DNA of 64,000 nucleotides. Source: Lolium rigidum. Taxonomy: Eukaryota > Streptophyta > Magnoliopsida > Poales > Poaceae. Made by a program: the position numbers and the translations under genes. How positions within the stretch are numbered: position 1 is the first letter of the stretch; the number at the start of each line of letters is the position of its first letter. Below are positions 21,839-34,573 of this stretch, one piece after another. Below the pieces are notes generated by a model. The model was not told the origin of the DNA. It saw only the letters and a program-made list of their open reading frames with translations, and made no database searches. Location of the stretch: assembly GCF_022539505.1 (NCBI RefSeq), contig NC_061514.1:253072124-253136123 (forward strand), in the 5' to 3' direction.

Positions 21839-22108
21839 GGGCTCCTATAATTTATAGGATTAGAAAAGCATAGGAACAAAATACATAGGATTGAGATATT
21901 ATGTCTAGTTGAATTCGATGAAAAGATGAGTTCTTTATTATTGCAGCAAAGAAATTTTTCCTGAGGTATGATTTTTTTTTTATAGAATTTACACTACAAG
22001 ATTTCTATAGGAATAGTTCCTACGAATTAAACAACTTACGTACGGAAATTTTCATAGGATCCAAATTCTACACAATTTATATATAAATCCTATGAATCAA
22101 ACGAGCCC
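21839..22108. mobile_element. Tourist-like (PIF/Harbinger) MITE
   Basis: The termini GGGCTCCTATAATTTATAGGA and the inverted TCCTATGAATCAAACGAGCCC match the Tourist pattern (GGGCTCGTTTGATTCATAGGA), and TAA flanks both sides (21836-21838 and 22109-22111), the 3-bp duplication of PIF/Harbinger elements. Length is 270 bp. Copy 1 keeps only a diverged left part at about 10320-10400. Confidence 0.8.
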
Positions 22109-22111
22109 TAA

Positions 22112-22910
22112 GTTAGTCCTAGGTCCCATCGCTCTCGTCTCCCTTGACACCCCTCTCATTCTCCTCATATTTGGGCCGGCTAGCCCCTCCCCTTCTCTTC
22201 TCCGACGATAGCCGACATTGAGGCGGGTGATAGTCCCCTCCCCGCAAAGATGCAGTTTGGGTGTAGCCATGTAGGGTTAGAGTTTGGCATGCATGACCTT
22301 TTGGCTTGATGCCTTTGTTCTGGATCACGTTGTCACGCACACCAACGACATTTTTGGGCCGTGGTGACGCTTGTAATTGGAGGGAGCAGATTCGGTGACC
22401 CGATGTCTACGAAGGTTGGAGCTCTCCTACGTGCTATGCTCGCTCAATCTGGCTGCCATAGATGTAGAAGGTGGCTTGGTACGACGGGATATGGGCTTTG
22501 GAGATCGGTCGTAAAGCTCTCTTGTGGACTCCATCCAGAGGTCCGGTTTGCCAGAGTGATCTATGACCAAATACGTCCACACCGTGTTGTGGTGTTTTAC
22601 GCCGGTGCTAAAGCTTCTTCCTCCAGGACGGTGAGCCATCAGGGAGGATCTTCGGTGCGCCGTGCAACATGCTAACCTCGACCCACATGACGTATTCCCC
22701 GATGTCATCGATGGTGGTGCTTCAAGATTTCACTAGAGTTTCCGCAAAGATGACAGACTGGATTGCTTTTTCAATTTATTTCTAGGGTCTTGTTTGCATG
22801 TATTGAGGTCAAGGTTGTTATTTGTGTATGTTGTAGGGTCCTCTTTGTAACTTGTACCACCACTTAATGAAGCTTCTAGGGCCTTCAAGCCTTTTCCCGT
22901 TCAAAAAGAG
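22112..22910 (+). mobile_element. Probable retroposon insertion specific to copy 2
   Basis: About 800 bp without a copy 1 counterpart directly follows the Tourist-like element. It ends cttaatgaagc ... ccttttcccgttcaaaaaga, the style of 3' end seen in grass LINE-type elements (short A-tail preceded by a t/c-rich stretch). No protein domain was recognised. No clear target duplication was found. Confidence 0.4.
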
Positions 22911-24877
22911 TGTTGGTTCTATGTTGACTCTAGGATCATTGTATTTGCATTGTGATTAATTATACATGGATATGCACCTGCACATCGAGTTATACGTTCA
23001 TCGAGAATTAAGTTAGTTCTAGATCTACTCTAAAACCATTAGATTTATCTCGTGATTCATGCATATGTAAATTGTATATGAATGTGCAATGGCTCATCAT
23101 TTTTTACAGCAACACATGTGTTACACATACAACTGAGTGACATTGTTTGAAATTTCAACGTTGGAAGAGACGCTGACCCTCCACCATTGACAGATCCAAA
23201 GAAGCACCATCTTCAATGAGGCTTTGTGAGTCAATGACCAGGCCCGCTACAAGCAGCGGGGTATATGTCGATGTGGCACGTCAACCGATGGATTTCTCGT
23301 GCTTCCTTGGACAAAGATCCACCGCATCCCGTCAATGAAGTAGGATAATAACAAAAAATCTACAACATGCGGACCAACATCCTTGCTCCAGAGCATCCAA
23401 CTCGCTCTAGCCACGAGCGGTGTTCTAGATAACGACAAACGCCAGCGACATTTGGAGAGACAGGTCTCACTAGATCTGAAGAACAACGAGAAGATCTAGT
23501 AGTCGATCCCATCGACAAGCACACTTTGCCATCAACTCTGAGATGCCAACATGAAGGTCCTTGTCGGTGTGGGATTAGAGTTGAGGCAGATTTATTCGCT
23601 AAGACGCTGCTTACACCACCCCAACGACACACCACAGTAGATAAACTCTAACCCTAGCTACAATTCGGAGGTACGATGCCCCCTCCCTCCTGCCGCTGGA
23701 GTGTCAAGTGGAGCGAGAGGAGACTAGCGCCCTGTCCGGTGGAGATCTGAGGGTTTCTGACATATGTTGTTGGTCACCTAGGAGACAAGAGGAAGATGCC
23801 AAAAGTGTTTCTGATCGATCCATCTATGCGTGATTCAAGGTTACTTGATTCGCTCAAAATTAGAAAGATAGGCAGATAGGCTATAAGAGGAGGGAAGAAG
23901 AAAGAGTAGGTGCACTAGATACATTATTTCTTTACTAGTTGGATCTATATTTTACAAAATTCATATCTCGTGATATTCTTTTGACACCATTCTAGGATAA
24001 AAAATCAACGCAAATGTACATTTCCATTGATCCTTATTTATTAAATTATATATTGCAATGGTGCCCTAAGCATTAGGACTTCAGAGATTCAAGATTCCAA
24101 TGTATGACTACCATGGAAAGATGTTGTTGCTAAAGCCTAGTTTGAATCACTATGCTATGTTAGACCACAGAAACAAGAAAACACATGGTAATTGTAGTAC
24201 CACCACACATTCTTTTTGTATTGAAAACATGAAACTAGAAAAGAAAATTCATTTGGAATACAATTAGTTAAAATAGGAGATTTTTTTAAAGAGTGTCAGA
24301 TGAATCATTTAAAAACAATATTTTTTTTGACAAATATTTGATTTTCTCTATATTATTTTAAAAAAACATTAGTACGGAGTATATAAACTTTGGGAGCCCG
24401 TCCTTCGCCCCAAGAAGCACGAAGAACACCATTCACGAGATTGGAATCCAACAAAATTCCATTGCTTTTATTTGTTCCAACTTGTAAGTGTGTCATAAAC
24501 GTGAGCCTAAATTAAGACATAAAAACTAAATACTTGACCTACATTAATTCAATGGTTGTTAACCTAGGACACACACAGATTAATGTATCTAGTAAGATCT
24601 AATACATAAACGTGGAATTTCCTCTTTTAGCACGAGACTATTTTCTATCAAAAACCAGTAAGGGTTTCATTGGTTTGTAGCATTCTAAAACCAAAAGATA
24701 GAAAAAAGAACACACATCAATATTGTAGGAATATATGCGCAAAACAGAGAATTGGCCAACTCAAGAATTTTGTATACCTACGGTTGATACAAAATTGAAA
24801 AACACATAGAATCCTAATAAACACATGAACATCAAAGTCAAACCATATCTTTCTCTCTTACTTCGTGCTAGGAACCA
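22911..24877. other. Block copy 2 flank without recognised genes
   Basis: At 22915-23100 two diverged copies of a stretch (gttctatgttgactctaggatc ... and gttctagatctactctaaaacc ...) stand in tandem. About 23160-23830 is the paralogue of the GC-rich debris at 10500-11180, and the AT-rich rest aligns with 11180-12416 apart from the hAT MITE, which is missing here. No gene seen. Confidence 0.5.
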
Positions 24878-25175
24878 CTCCCTCCATTCTGTAAAATAAG
24901 GAGTATTTTTTAGTCAAACATGTAAACTGTGATTATGTTTTTTAAAAAACTATCAATATCTACCATGCAAAATCAATGTCATTAAATACATTATGACATG
25001 CATTTTCATATTGTATTATATACATAGTATCATAGTTTTTAAATATATTTTTCAATAAGTTTGGTCAAACTTTATAACGGCAACATAGTTCTCAATATTT
25101 TTTTATCAGTTTGGTCAAACTTTATATTGTTTGACTTCTGAAAAACATTATACACCTTATTTTACGGAATGGAGG
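24878..25175. mobile_element. Diverged Stowaway-like MITE, copy 2
   Basis: This is the paralogue of 12417-12703, beginning CTCCCTCCATTCTGTAAAATAAGG and ending TTTTACGGAATGGAGG followed by TA. The right terminus is better preserved than in copy 1. Confidence 0.65.
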
Positions 25176-27566
25176 TAGTAGCATATAAAGATGAGAAGTG
25201 GGTTGTATATTTTTTGTTTTTTCTTTTAAAATTGAGATCACAAAATTTCTCTTTTGTTTTTGTTAAGAGCTGCAGTTAGAATCTCTGTGTTTGGAGCAGC
25301 GTGCATACTTCTCAAATACTCAATTCTCTTGTAGCTACTACTACTTTTACACGAAGTAGATCCGGATCTGGCAAATTCCAATATTTCTCTGGGGGTATAG
25401 AAAGAAAGAAAAGTCCAACCATTGTTTATTCATTCGATCAGCTGGCACGCCCCCCGGGTTGCTCGCTCAAGGCCACTCCGGAGGCCTCCCAAACCCTAGC
25501 CTAACTAGTTCAAACACGTGCCCTCCCCCGGCCACCGACGTCGGGGGTGTGGTGGCGCCCGTCTGTCAAAGACATAGGGCTTGGAGGCACACCCGGCGGT
25601 GCATCTTTTGAGTGGAGCGGCGGTGTCTGGCGATGTGCGCGGAGGCTTCACGAAGCACCAGGGAGAGGTAGCGGTGATCGTCGAGGCGCCTCGACAGTCG
25701 GCATGAGGGGGCTCGATCCAGGCCGAGTTGGCCCTCGCGTCGATCTATAACGTGGCAGCGGTTCTTGCGCATTGTATCACACCTTTCCTCATGACGCTGC
25801 CTAGGAGTGGACATGGAGGTCATAGTGAGCCATAGACCTCGCGCTCCATGCCGTAGTGTGACCCTCCGGTGACCTTGCTTGGGGCGGCAAGGGATGTTCG
25901 CTTGCATGGGGCTCGACCTGAATAAAGGAGGTGCTCCTAGGGTTTCTCTCGTGCCAAGACGGAGATTTGTTTGACGCATGTCTGTGGTGACCCGACATAC
26001 CACTGCATGGTGTAGTATGCAAGTCTGATATAACACCAATGAAACACCGTTCCACTAGTATTATATCGCTCAGAGTGGTACAACAGAAACATATGTGGGT
26101 CCAAGGCATGTCTATAGAATTATACACAGACTCTGTTACAGAAGATCATCATAGCCTCCTACTTTACAATGAGGTAAAACTGCAAAATAAACTCCAGAAG
26201 AACGACTCGTAGTCTAAACCTAACACGAACTCTATTTGTAGAGTATTTAGCTAGCTGCAGAGGCTATGAATAGATTCTAGCTAAATAGGAGCTAGGTTTA
26301 GGAAACTAGTTCCTTTCTATTGCTAATCTAGGTTTTTCCTTGTTGGATGTAGTAATTGACTCCTCTGACAGGGTCCTGTCTCTTGAGTAGTTGTTGACTC
26401 CTCGGCCTTCGAGTTGCAATGTAGATCCTCCTTCGATGCCTCCATATCTAAGCAGGGGATTTAAGAGTGGGATGAGTACGAGCGTACTCAACAAGTTCAT
26501 TATAGGAAAGAGGTGTTTAATGCACTAGCTACGGCATTAGACCAGAAAGTCTAATACCAATGCAGGTTTTCATAATCATTTCTTCAAAAGGTTGCTTTTA
26601 TTCAGAAGAACTATGTCCGTCAACCTTCACCGGTTGACTAGAACTTCATGGAGTTCCTTTCCGGCCGCGTTCGCAGTTCCATATCCTGGAACAGGGAGTG
26701 ACTGGTCACGATTCGTTACACTCTGCAGAGGTGTGTTGCTTTACCCATAAGAGATCTTAACCTTGGTGCCAACCGAGCCGCGGGCTCGTCCACACTTCCT
26801 TTGGTGTGAGGCCCGGTATAAGGTCATAGCCAATCATATTCCTCCGCTACCTCGCACACCCACCCTTTGTTGCATGCCCCGACCCTGGGTCCTCGTCGGT
26901 CCCATTATTCCCACTCACGGGTGGACCCCGACCACGACAACGGTTCGGGCTCTTACCATGAACTCCTTCGCCGGTAGATGCAACCCCTCATAGACCGCAA
27001 TACCGTGGGGACTTTAGGCTTCCCCGACCACCAAATGCTCCTCGGGCTACAAGTGTTCTACGGACAATGTCGTGGGGACTTTAGGCTTCCCCAGCCACCA
27101 AATGCACCCTTGGATTACAAGTGTCTACGGTAAAGCGCGTCCGTTGATGTACAAGAGGTGGAAATACAATTGACTTGTCCGTCCCACTACAGATCTTACG
27201 GTTAACACGGGTATTACGGCACAAGAATCACTGGACGACATTTGTTGTTTAATCCTAGATGGATATAAACCCGTGCAATGGAACCTCCACCATATCAACA
27301 CATACCATGGTTCCATTGCCCACCACATAGTCATATTCATAGTTATGAAAATAGTATTTTTGATTTTTTTATGCAAGAGTGATAAGTATAGTACTTTGCA
27401 AGTAATTTGGTAAAAATACTCAAATGACATGAGCAAGCGATGAACTTGCCTTTCTTGACTGCAAGATTATGCAGTCAAGGTCTTCGATACGCAATAACTC
27501 CAAATTCTGAAATAGTATCATCGTCCAGTAAGGACAATGTTTAAAAGATTGGCAAGGATGCAATAA

Positions 27567-30500
27567 TGCATAAGTATGAGATGCAATCGTTCTAAGCGTG
27601 ACCTAACCCCGATGATTTAGGATTAGTGAGTTGTAAGGATTTCATTAGGGTGTGTTGCACTTTTAGAGTGATTCCACAAACATGGTTCTTATTAGGGTTT
27701 TGTTGTCTTAGAATCATAAACAAGTGGTATAGTGCATAATAACAAATATACATACCAAGAAATAGTAGTTGTATAATAAGTAAAGAGCAGTTGTCAATTT
27801 TAAGTACTATAGTGCAAGGTTGATGATTACTTGTGATATATTTCAAAAGAATAACTTTTGAAGAACATGTTCTTTAATGAAGAACAGGTATGATAATTAG
27901 GGTTGGGGGGTTCTATGATTTTCTATGGTTCTAATTGGTTTCTGGAGTAAGTAGTAGATGGATCATAACAGAGTTGGATTCAACAGTAACTAGGGCTTGT
28001 ATGGTTTTACTTAAGCAATTAAGTGTATATGATTGCTATAAGGTTGGTATATCTTGCTGGTGATAGCTGGCTAGGGTTTATAGATCTTATGAAGCAGGTT
28101 TGAGAGTTATACCCTATTTATTTCAAAAGAATAACTCTTGAAGAATATACTTCTTAAGTAATAAGAAGTATTACAAATAAGGTTGAGGTTGTTTTGGATT
28201 AGCTATTGGATCTCTAAGTAGAGGATGGTTGGTTCCTAAATAGGATGGTTCATAAGTATCTCACACTAGTAGGGTTTTGTGTGTATGTAATATGATGCAC
28301 AATATGGGCATGGTTGCTATTAGGGTTCATCACAATGGTGTGATGTTAAGCATGATCCACTAAGGTTGATATCTCTAAGGATAGGATCTAGGGTTTGCTC
28401 TTGGTTAACCCTATTTGATCATCTAGGTCTAATGAAGATGAACATATGGGATACCATTTTATTAGTGGTAGGTCTCTATTATTTTATGAAGATATGACAA
28501 GTATTTAGTTGCTACTATGGATCTATGAATAATAATGAAGTAACATGATCACTTGTTTGACCAAGGGTTTAGGTTATAATCAAGTTAGGGTTCATATGAA
28601 TTAATGGAGTTAGGGTTCCTAATGGCATTAGGGTTTTAGGAATCCACATAAAATGATGGACTATTACTTCATGTATAAAGAACTAGGGTTTCCTAATTAC
28701 TATATAGTATTTAGGTTAATAACTTCATTATAAGATTGAAGTTATTAATAGTTTTGAAATAAAAATAATATTGAATTTGTCATATTATTATTTTTAGTGA
28801 ATTAATAATTAAGGTAATTATTAATTAGGGTTTAAGTCTCTCTAATAATGATTTAACAAAATAACAAATAAAGAAAATTAGTTTTAATGTTTTCTTTATT
28901 TATTTACTGGTTTTTATTAAATTTTGGAATTTTTTTACTAATTATTGAATTTTAATTGAATTTAGAATTCAAATTAGAGGCTTAAATAACAAGTAATAAT
29001 TAATTGAATTTTCATTAAAAATAAAAATTTCATTTTATATATTTATTGGATAAATTTTATTTTTAGGATCATTTTGATAACTCATTTATATTTTTCTGAG
29101 TTAAAATGAATTTTTTATGATTATTTGAAGTTTCAGACATTTTCTGTAAATGAAAATAAACTAAAACACTAGACACACCCGTGTCTGTGACAGGTGGGGT
29201 CTGGCTGAGTCAGCTGCCATGGTGGCGTTGAGGTGGCAACTATGGCCACCACCGACGGCCAGTGATGGTGATCGCCGGCGATACGGCGCTCGCGCGGGCA
29301 AACTACCCATATAGCGAGGCTCAGCGCGCCGAGGTGAACACGCAGGTACCATCGCCGCCCCTATTTGGTCGCCGGAGCAAGCTCGCCGGCGATGCCGCAC
29401 GGTGGTGCTCACGGGTTAACGGCGCGGCGATGATTCGGGAAGCAATCGGACGGGCTAGGCATGCCAGGAGGATCAGGAGCTCACCAGGAGCACGCAGAGC
29501 TTGGCGGTGGAGCAAGAGGAGGTCTGGTTCGCCGGGATTGCCTGCTCCCGTCGTCGGAGAAGACGATGTCGACGGCGGCGCTACGGCTTGATGGAGGTCG
29601 ATTCCTCAAGCAGACAGAGCAAGTCGAGGCCGCTGATCACGATGGTGTCCACGGCAAGGTCTGGGGATGTTCTGAACAACGGCGATGTTCGAGGTCTGGG
29701 CGTGCTAGGGTTTCGGGATTTTGGGGAAATCGAACAGAGGGAGAAGAAAGCGAGCCAGGGTTCGTCCTGGGGCTTTTATAGAGCTCCATGGCCTGCCTCG
29801 TCACGTCTACGGTCGCGGAGGAGCTACCAGCGGCGAGGGAAAGACGGCCACGGCGTCGCGCTGTCCTCCCATGCGTGCTGGAGAGGATGAGGACGACCCT
29901 CTCCAGGATATTTTTGGACGTAGGGGTATGGTGGGCTAGCCAGGCTGCTTGTGGGCTGCGTTGCTGGGCACAACTGATGGGCTGCTGCTGGGCTGCGTCG
30001 GCTGGTAAGGTCCAGGTAAGTATTCCTCCTCTCTTTTCTTTTTTTGTTTTTATTTTCTGTTTTCTAATTTTGAATTCAATTTTTAATGCTTTTCTATTTT
30101 GCAGGTGTTGCTTGTTTGAATTAGACAAGGATTAGCCCCAAGGTTCTTCAAACACTTTAGTGGTGTATTATTATGTTAATATGGGTATTATAACATTGGT
30201 TTAGTTATTAAAATTGGAACTTGAATTTAAATACCCCTATGGTCATGAATTTTAATATTATCTTTGTAAATATTCAAATTGTTTCCAAATGATAATTTTT
30301 CTTACTTAGTGATATATAGAATTTTACTTGGTATTACTTAGCAAGAAACAATTTCAAAGTAATATTTACTTATGAATTTCTATTAAGAAGTGATTTAATG
30401 ACATGATTTCATGTATTAAATTATTTCTAAGGACTTGATCTCATAAATGAGAATTCTGGTTATTTGCATATGATTTTATGTGAATACTGATTTGTTAGAG

Positions 30501-30726
30501 TCTTGTAGGTATTATTATAATCCTATTTCCAGGTTGATACTAGTATCATATTTTAATAACACCATGAAATACCTATAGTAGATACTACTCTCATCATGGT
30601 TTGGTCTTAATTATAAAGGTAAGTGGTGGTTCACCACACATGGTTTGAATTCTCATATATGGCTTAGGTTTTACTTGTGATCACCCAAGTGATGCACAAA
30701 CTAGGATTGAGATATGGTTTATTCTA
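27567..30726 (-). repeat. Left copy of 3.16-kb duplication inside the solo LTR
   Basis: This segment (starts tgcataagtatgagatgc) recurs at 38270-41453 in the same orientation. By eye the two differ at roughly one percent, with a few indels (for example gagcagttg/ggaagttg). It contains the LTR TATA box and the GC-rich transcribed stretch (29200-30010), so the open frames there are LTR sequence and not genes. At 30726 the LTR stops and Copia gag sequence begins. Confidence 0.9.
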
Positions 30727-30740
30727 TAACATGTATATCA

Positions 30741-31582
30741 GATATACCTTCTTTCTTCTTCTTGACAAGGCCGCCCTTCAGATCCGCCAAATACTTGGAG
30801 CAATACGCTTCCAGTGTCCCTTCTCCTTGCAGTAATAGCACTCAGCATTAGGCTTAGGGCCAGTCTTAGGTTTCACAAGAGGCATGGCAGCTTTCTTGCC
30901 ACTCTTCTTGTTCTTGCCTTTAGACTTGCCCTGTTTCTTGAAACTGGTGATCTTGTTGACCATCAACACTTGGTGCTCTTTCTTAATCTCAATCTCAGCA
31001 GATTTTAGCATGGCGAAGAGTTCAGGTAACTCTTTGTTCATGTTACTGCATATTGTAATTCATCACAAAGTTCTTGTAACTAGGTGGCGGTGATTGAAGG
31101 ACACGATTAATCCCCGATCTGTTAGGAATCACTATTCCCAAGTCACCGAGTTTCTTCGCATGCCCGGTCATGGCGAGCATGTGCTCACTAACGGAGCTGC
31201 CTTCTTCCATCATGCAGGCGAAGAAGTGTTTCGATGCTTCATAGCATTCCATGGCCGCATGAGTCTCAAAGATAGTTTTCAACTCATTGACTAACTCATG
31301 TGGATCGTGGTGCTCAAAACGTTTTTGAAGATCGGCTTCCGGACCGCACAGGATGGCACACCGAACTTGAGAGTACCGAGTTTTCCGAGTCGCGTAAACA
31401 TTCTTTACTTCATCGGTTTCGGTTTACGCAGGAGGGTCACCTAGCGGTGCATCAAGCACATATTGCAGATTTCCGCCATTGAGGAAGATCCTCACATGAC
31501 GGAACCGATCGGTGAAGTTGCTACCGTTGCTCTTAAGCTTTTCTTTCTCTAGGAACTGGTTAAAATTGATTGGGGACGCCAT
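30741..31582 (-). pseudogene. Copia gag, downstream copy
   Basis: The minus-strand start MASPINFNQFLEKEKL is typical for this Copia group. It continues through FRHVRIFLNGG, AMECYEASKHFF, the MNKELPELFAMLK region, a lysine-rich stretch and a zinc knuckle CYYCKEKGHWKR. At least two frame breaks separate these parts (around 31290-31420 and 31042). The last gag part overlaps in content with the upstream copy at 37691-38269. Confidence 0.75.
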
Positions 31583-32767
31583 ATCTACAACATATTTGCA
31601 ATAGTTTAGACTAAGTTTATGACAAATTGAGTTCAAATTTTAATTCAACAAAATTAAAAACTAGGTGAACTCCCACTCAAAACAATATCCCTCGAATTGT
31701 CTTAGTGATCACACGAACCAAATCCACCACACCAAGTCCGATCATCACGAGACAAGATGTAACTTCAATGGCGAACACTCAAAGTGTTCATCATATCAAT
31801 CATATGATTCATGCTCTACCTTTCGGTATCACGTGTTTCGAGACCATGTCTGTACATGCTAGGCTCGTCAAGGCCACCTTAGTATCCGCATGTGCAAAAT
31901 TGGCTTGCACCCGTTGTATGCACTTGTTGATTCTATCACACCCGATCATCACGAGATGCTTCGAAACGACAAGTCTTGGCAACGGTGCTACTAAGGATGA
32001 ACACTTTATTATCTTGATATTTTAGTGAGAGGGATCATCTTATAATGCTACCGTCGCGATCTAAGCAAAATAAGATGCATAAAAGGATTAACATCACATG
32101 CAGTTCATATGTGATATGATATGGCCCTTTTGTCTTTGCGCCTTTGATCTTCATCTCCAAAGCACGGACATGATCTCCATCATCAACGGGCATGATCTCC
32201 ATCATCGTCGGCGTAGCGTCAAGGTCAATGGCGCCGTCTTCATGATTGTTCTCTCATGTAGCAACTATTACAACTTCTTTGAAATACTACTCAACATGAA
32301 ATTTAAATACAACCATAAGGCTCCTGCCGGTTGCCACAATACAATAATGATCATCTCATACATAGTCATCATCACATTATGGCCATATCACATCACCAAA
32401 CCCTGCAAAAACAAGTTAGACATTCTCTAATTTGGTTTGCATATTTTACGTGGTTTAGGGTTTTCGAGTAAGATCCAATCTACCTACGAACATGAACCAC
32501 AACGGTGATACTAGTGTTGTCAATAGAAGAGTAAATTGAATCTTCACTATAGTAGGAGAGACGAGACACCCGCAAAGCCACTTATGCAATACAAGTTGCA
32601 TGTCGAGCGTGGATCAAATCTCATGAACACGGTCATGTAAAGTTAGCCCGAGCCGCTTCATCCCACTATGCCACAAAGATGCAAAGTACTCAAACTAAAG
32701 ACAACAAAAGCATCAACGCCCACAAAACCATTGTGTTCTACTCGTGCAACCATCTATGCATAGACAC

Positions 32768-32782
32768 GGCTCTGATACCCCT
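32768..32782 (-). promoter_or_regulatory. Copia primer-binding site
   Basis: Minus-strand GGTATCAGAGCC directly beside the LTR end at 32783 fits the initiator-methionine tRNA complementary site (TGGTATCAGAGC) of Copia elements, with a change at the first base. It shows that the LTR serves as a 5' LTR for the gag copy at 30741-31582. Confidence 0.75.
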
Positions 32783-34553
32783 TGTATGATAACGTTGCAT
32801 AGAAAACAAAAAATTTCCTACCGCGAGAACGCAATCCAAGCCAAGATGCAATCTAGAAGACGGGAGCAACGAGGAGATCATCGAGACTCACCCTTGAAGA
32901 TTTCCAAAGCCTACAAGATGAGGCTCTTGTTGCTGCGGTAGACGATCACTTGCCGCTTGCAAAGCGCGTAGAAGATCTTGATCACGGTGCCACGATCGGG
33001 CAGCACCTCCGTACTCGGTCACACGTTCGGTGTTGATGAAGACGACATCCTTCTCCCCGTTCCAGCGGGCAGCGGAAGTAGTAGCTCCTCCTTGAATCCG
33101 GCAGCACGACGGCGTGGTGGCGGTGGCGATGGAGAACTCCGGCGGAGCTTCGCTAAGCGTTGCGGGAGAGGTGGAGGAGAGGGGGGCGGCTAGGGTTTGG
33201 GAGAGGGGGTGGCCGGCCTCTATGGGGTGCGGCCAACTTGGTGGCTTGTGGTGGCCGGCCCCTCCCCTATGCCCCTCATTATATAGGTGGAACCCCAAGT
33301 GTTGGACTACAAGTCTTCGAATAAGACCCCGAACCAAACCTTCCATGTGAGTAGGAAACCTACCCAAGGTGGGACTCCCACCCAAGGTGGGATTCCCACC
33401 CTTCCATGTGGGGGGTGGCCGGCCCCTATGGTGGAGTCCACCTGGGACTCCACCCCTCTAGGGTTGGCCGGCCATGGTGGTGGAGTCCCTACGGGACTCC
33501 GCCTTCCAAAGTGATTTCTTCCGGACTTTTCTAGAACCTTCTAGAACCTTCCATAAATGCTACGGATCATTTTCAAACTTATAAAATGACTTCCTATATA
33601 TGAATCTTATTCTCCGGACCATTCGGAACTCCTCGTGATGTCAGGGATCCCATCCAGAGACTTCGAACAATACTTCGAACTCCATTCCATATTCAAGTTC
33701 TACTATTACAACATCAAACCTTAAGTGTGTCACCCTACGGTTCGCGAACTATGTAGACATGGTTGAGATCTCTCTCCGACCAATAACCAATAGCGGGATA
33801 CTGGAGATCCATAATGGCTCCCACATATTCAACGATGACTTTAGTGATCGAATGAACCATTCACATACGATACCAATTCCCTTTGTCACGCGATATTTTA
33901 CTTGTCAGAGGTTTGATCATCGGTATCACTCTATACCTTGTTCAACCTCGTCTCTGACAAGTACTCTTTACTCGTACCGTGGTATGTGGTCTCTTATGAA
34001 CTTATTCATATGCTTGCAAGACATTAGACGACATTCCACCGAGAGGGCCCGAGTATATCTATCAGTCATCGGGATGGACAAATCCCTTGTTGATCCATAT
34101 GCCTCAACTCATACTTTCAGGATACTTAATCCCACCTTTATAACCACCCATTTACGCGATGGCGTTTGATGTAATCAAAGTACCTTTCCGGTATAAGTGA
34201 TTTACATGATCTCATGGTCATAAGGACTAGGTAACTATGTATCGAAAGCTTATAGCAAATAACTTAATGACGTGATCTTATGCTACGCTTAATTGGGTGT
34301 GTCCATTACATCATTCATATAATGATATAACCTTGTTATTAATAACATCCAATGTTCATGATTATGAAACTAATCATCTATTAATCAACAAGCTAGTTAA
34401 GAGGCTTACTAGGGACTCATTGTTTGTTTACATAACACACATGTATCAATGTTTCGGTTAATACAATTATAGCATGGTATATAAACATTTATCATAAACA
34501 TAAAGATATATAATAACCACTTTTATTATTGCCTCTTGGGCATATCTCCAACA
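32783..34553 (-). repeat. Angela-type LTR (single, internal)
   Basis: On the minus strand it runs from TGTTGGAGATATGCCC at 34553 to ATCATACA at 32783, 1771 bp, with TG...CA ends. A PPT and RNase H adjoin one end, and a primer-binding site and gag adjoin the other, so it acts as 3' LTR of one unit and 5' LTR of the next. A region near 33350-33500 repeats GGTGGGACTCC/GGAGTCCCAC-type motifs. The plus-strand open frames here are not genes. Confidence 0.85.
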
Positions 34554-34573
34554 GTCTCCCACTTGCACTAGAG
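34554..34573 (-). promoter_or_regulatory. Copia polypurine tract region
   Basis: The minus strand reads AGTGCAAGTGGGAGAC immediately before the LTR start TGTTGG, the usual position and composition for second-strand priming in this group. Confidence 0.7.

Noticed and set aside
29262..30135. GC-rich open frames at 29.2-30.1 kb, repeated at 40.0-40.9 kb
   Set aside because: They are part of the long LTR downstream of its TATA box and occur in a diverged inverted copy at 57.8-58.7 kb without a shared frame.
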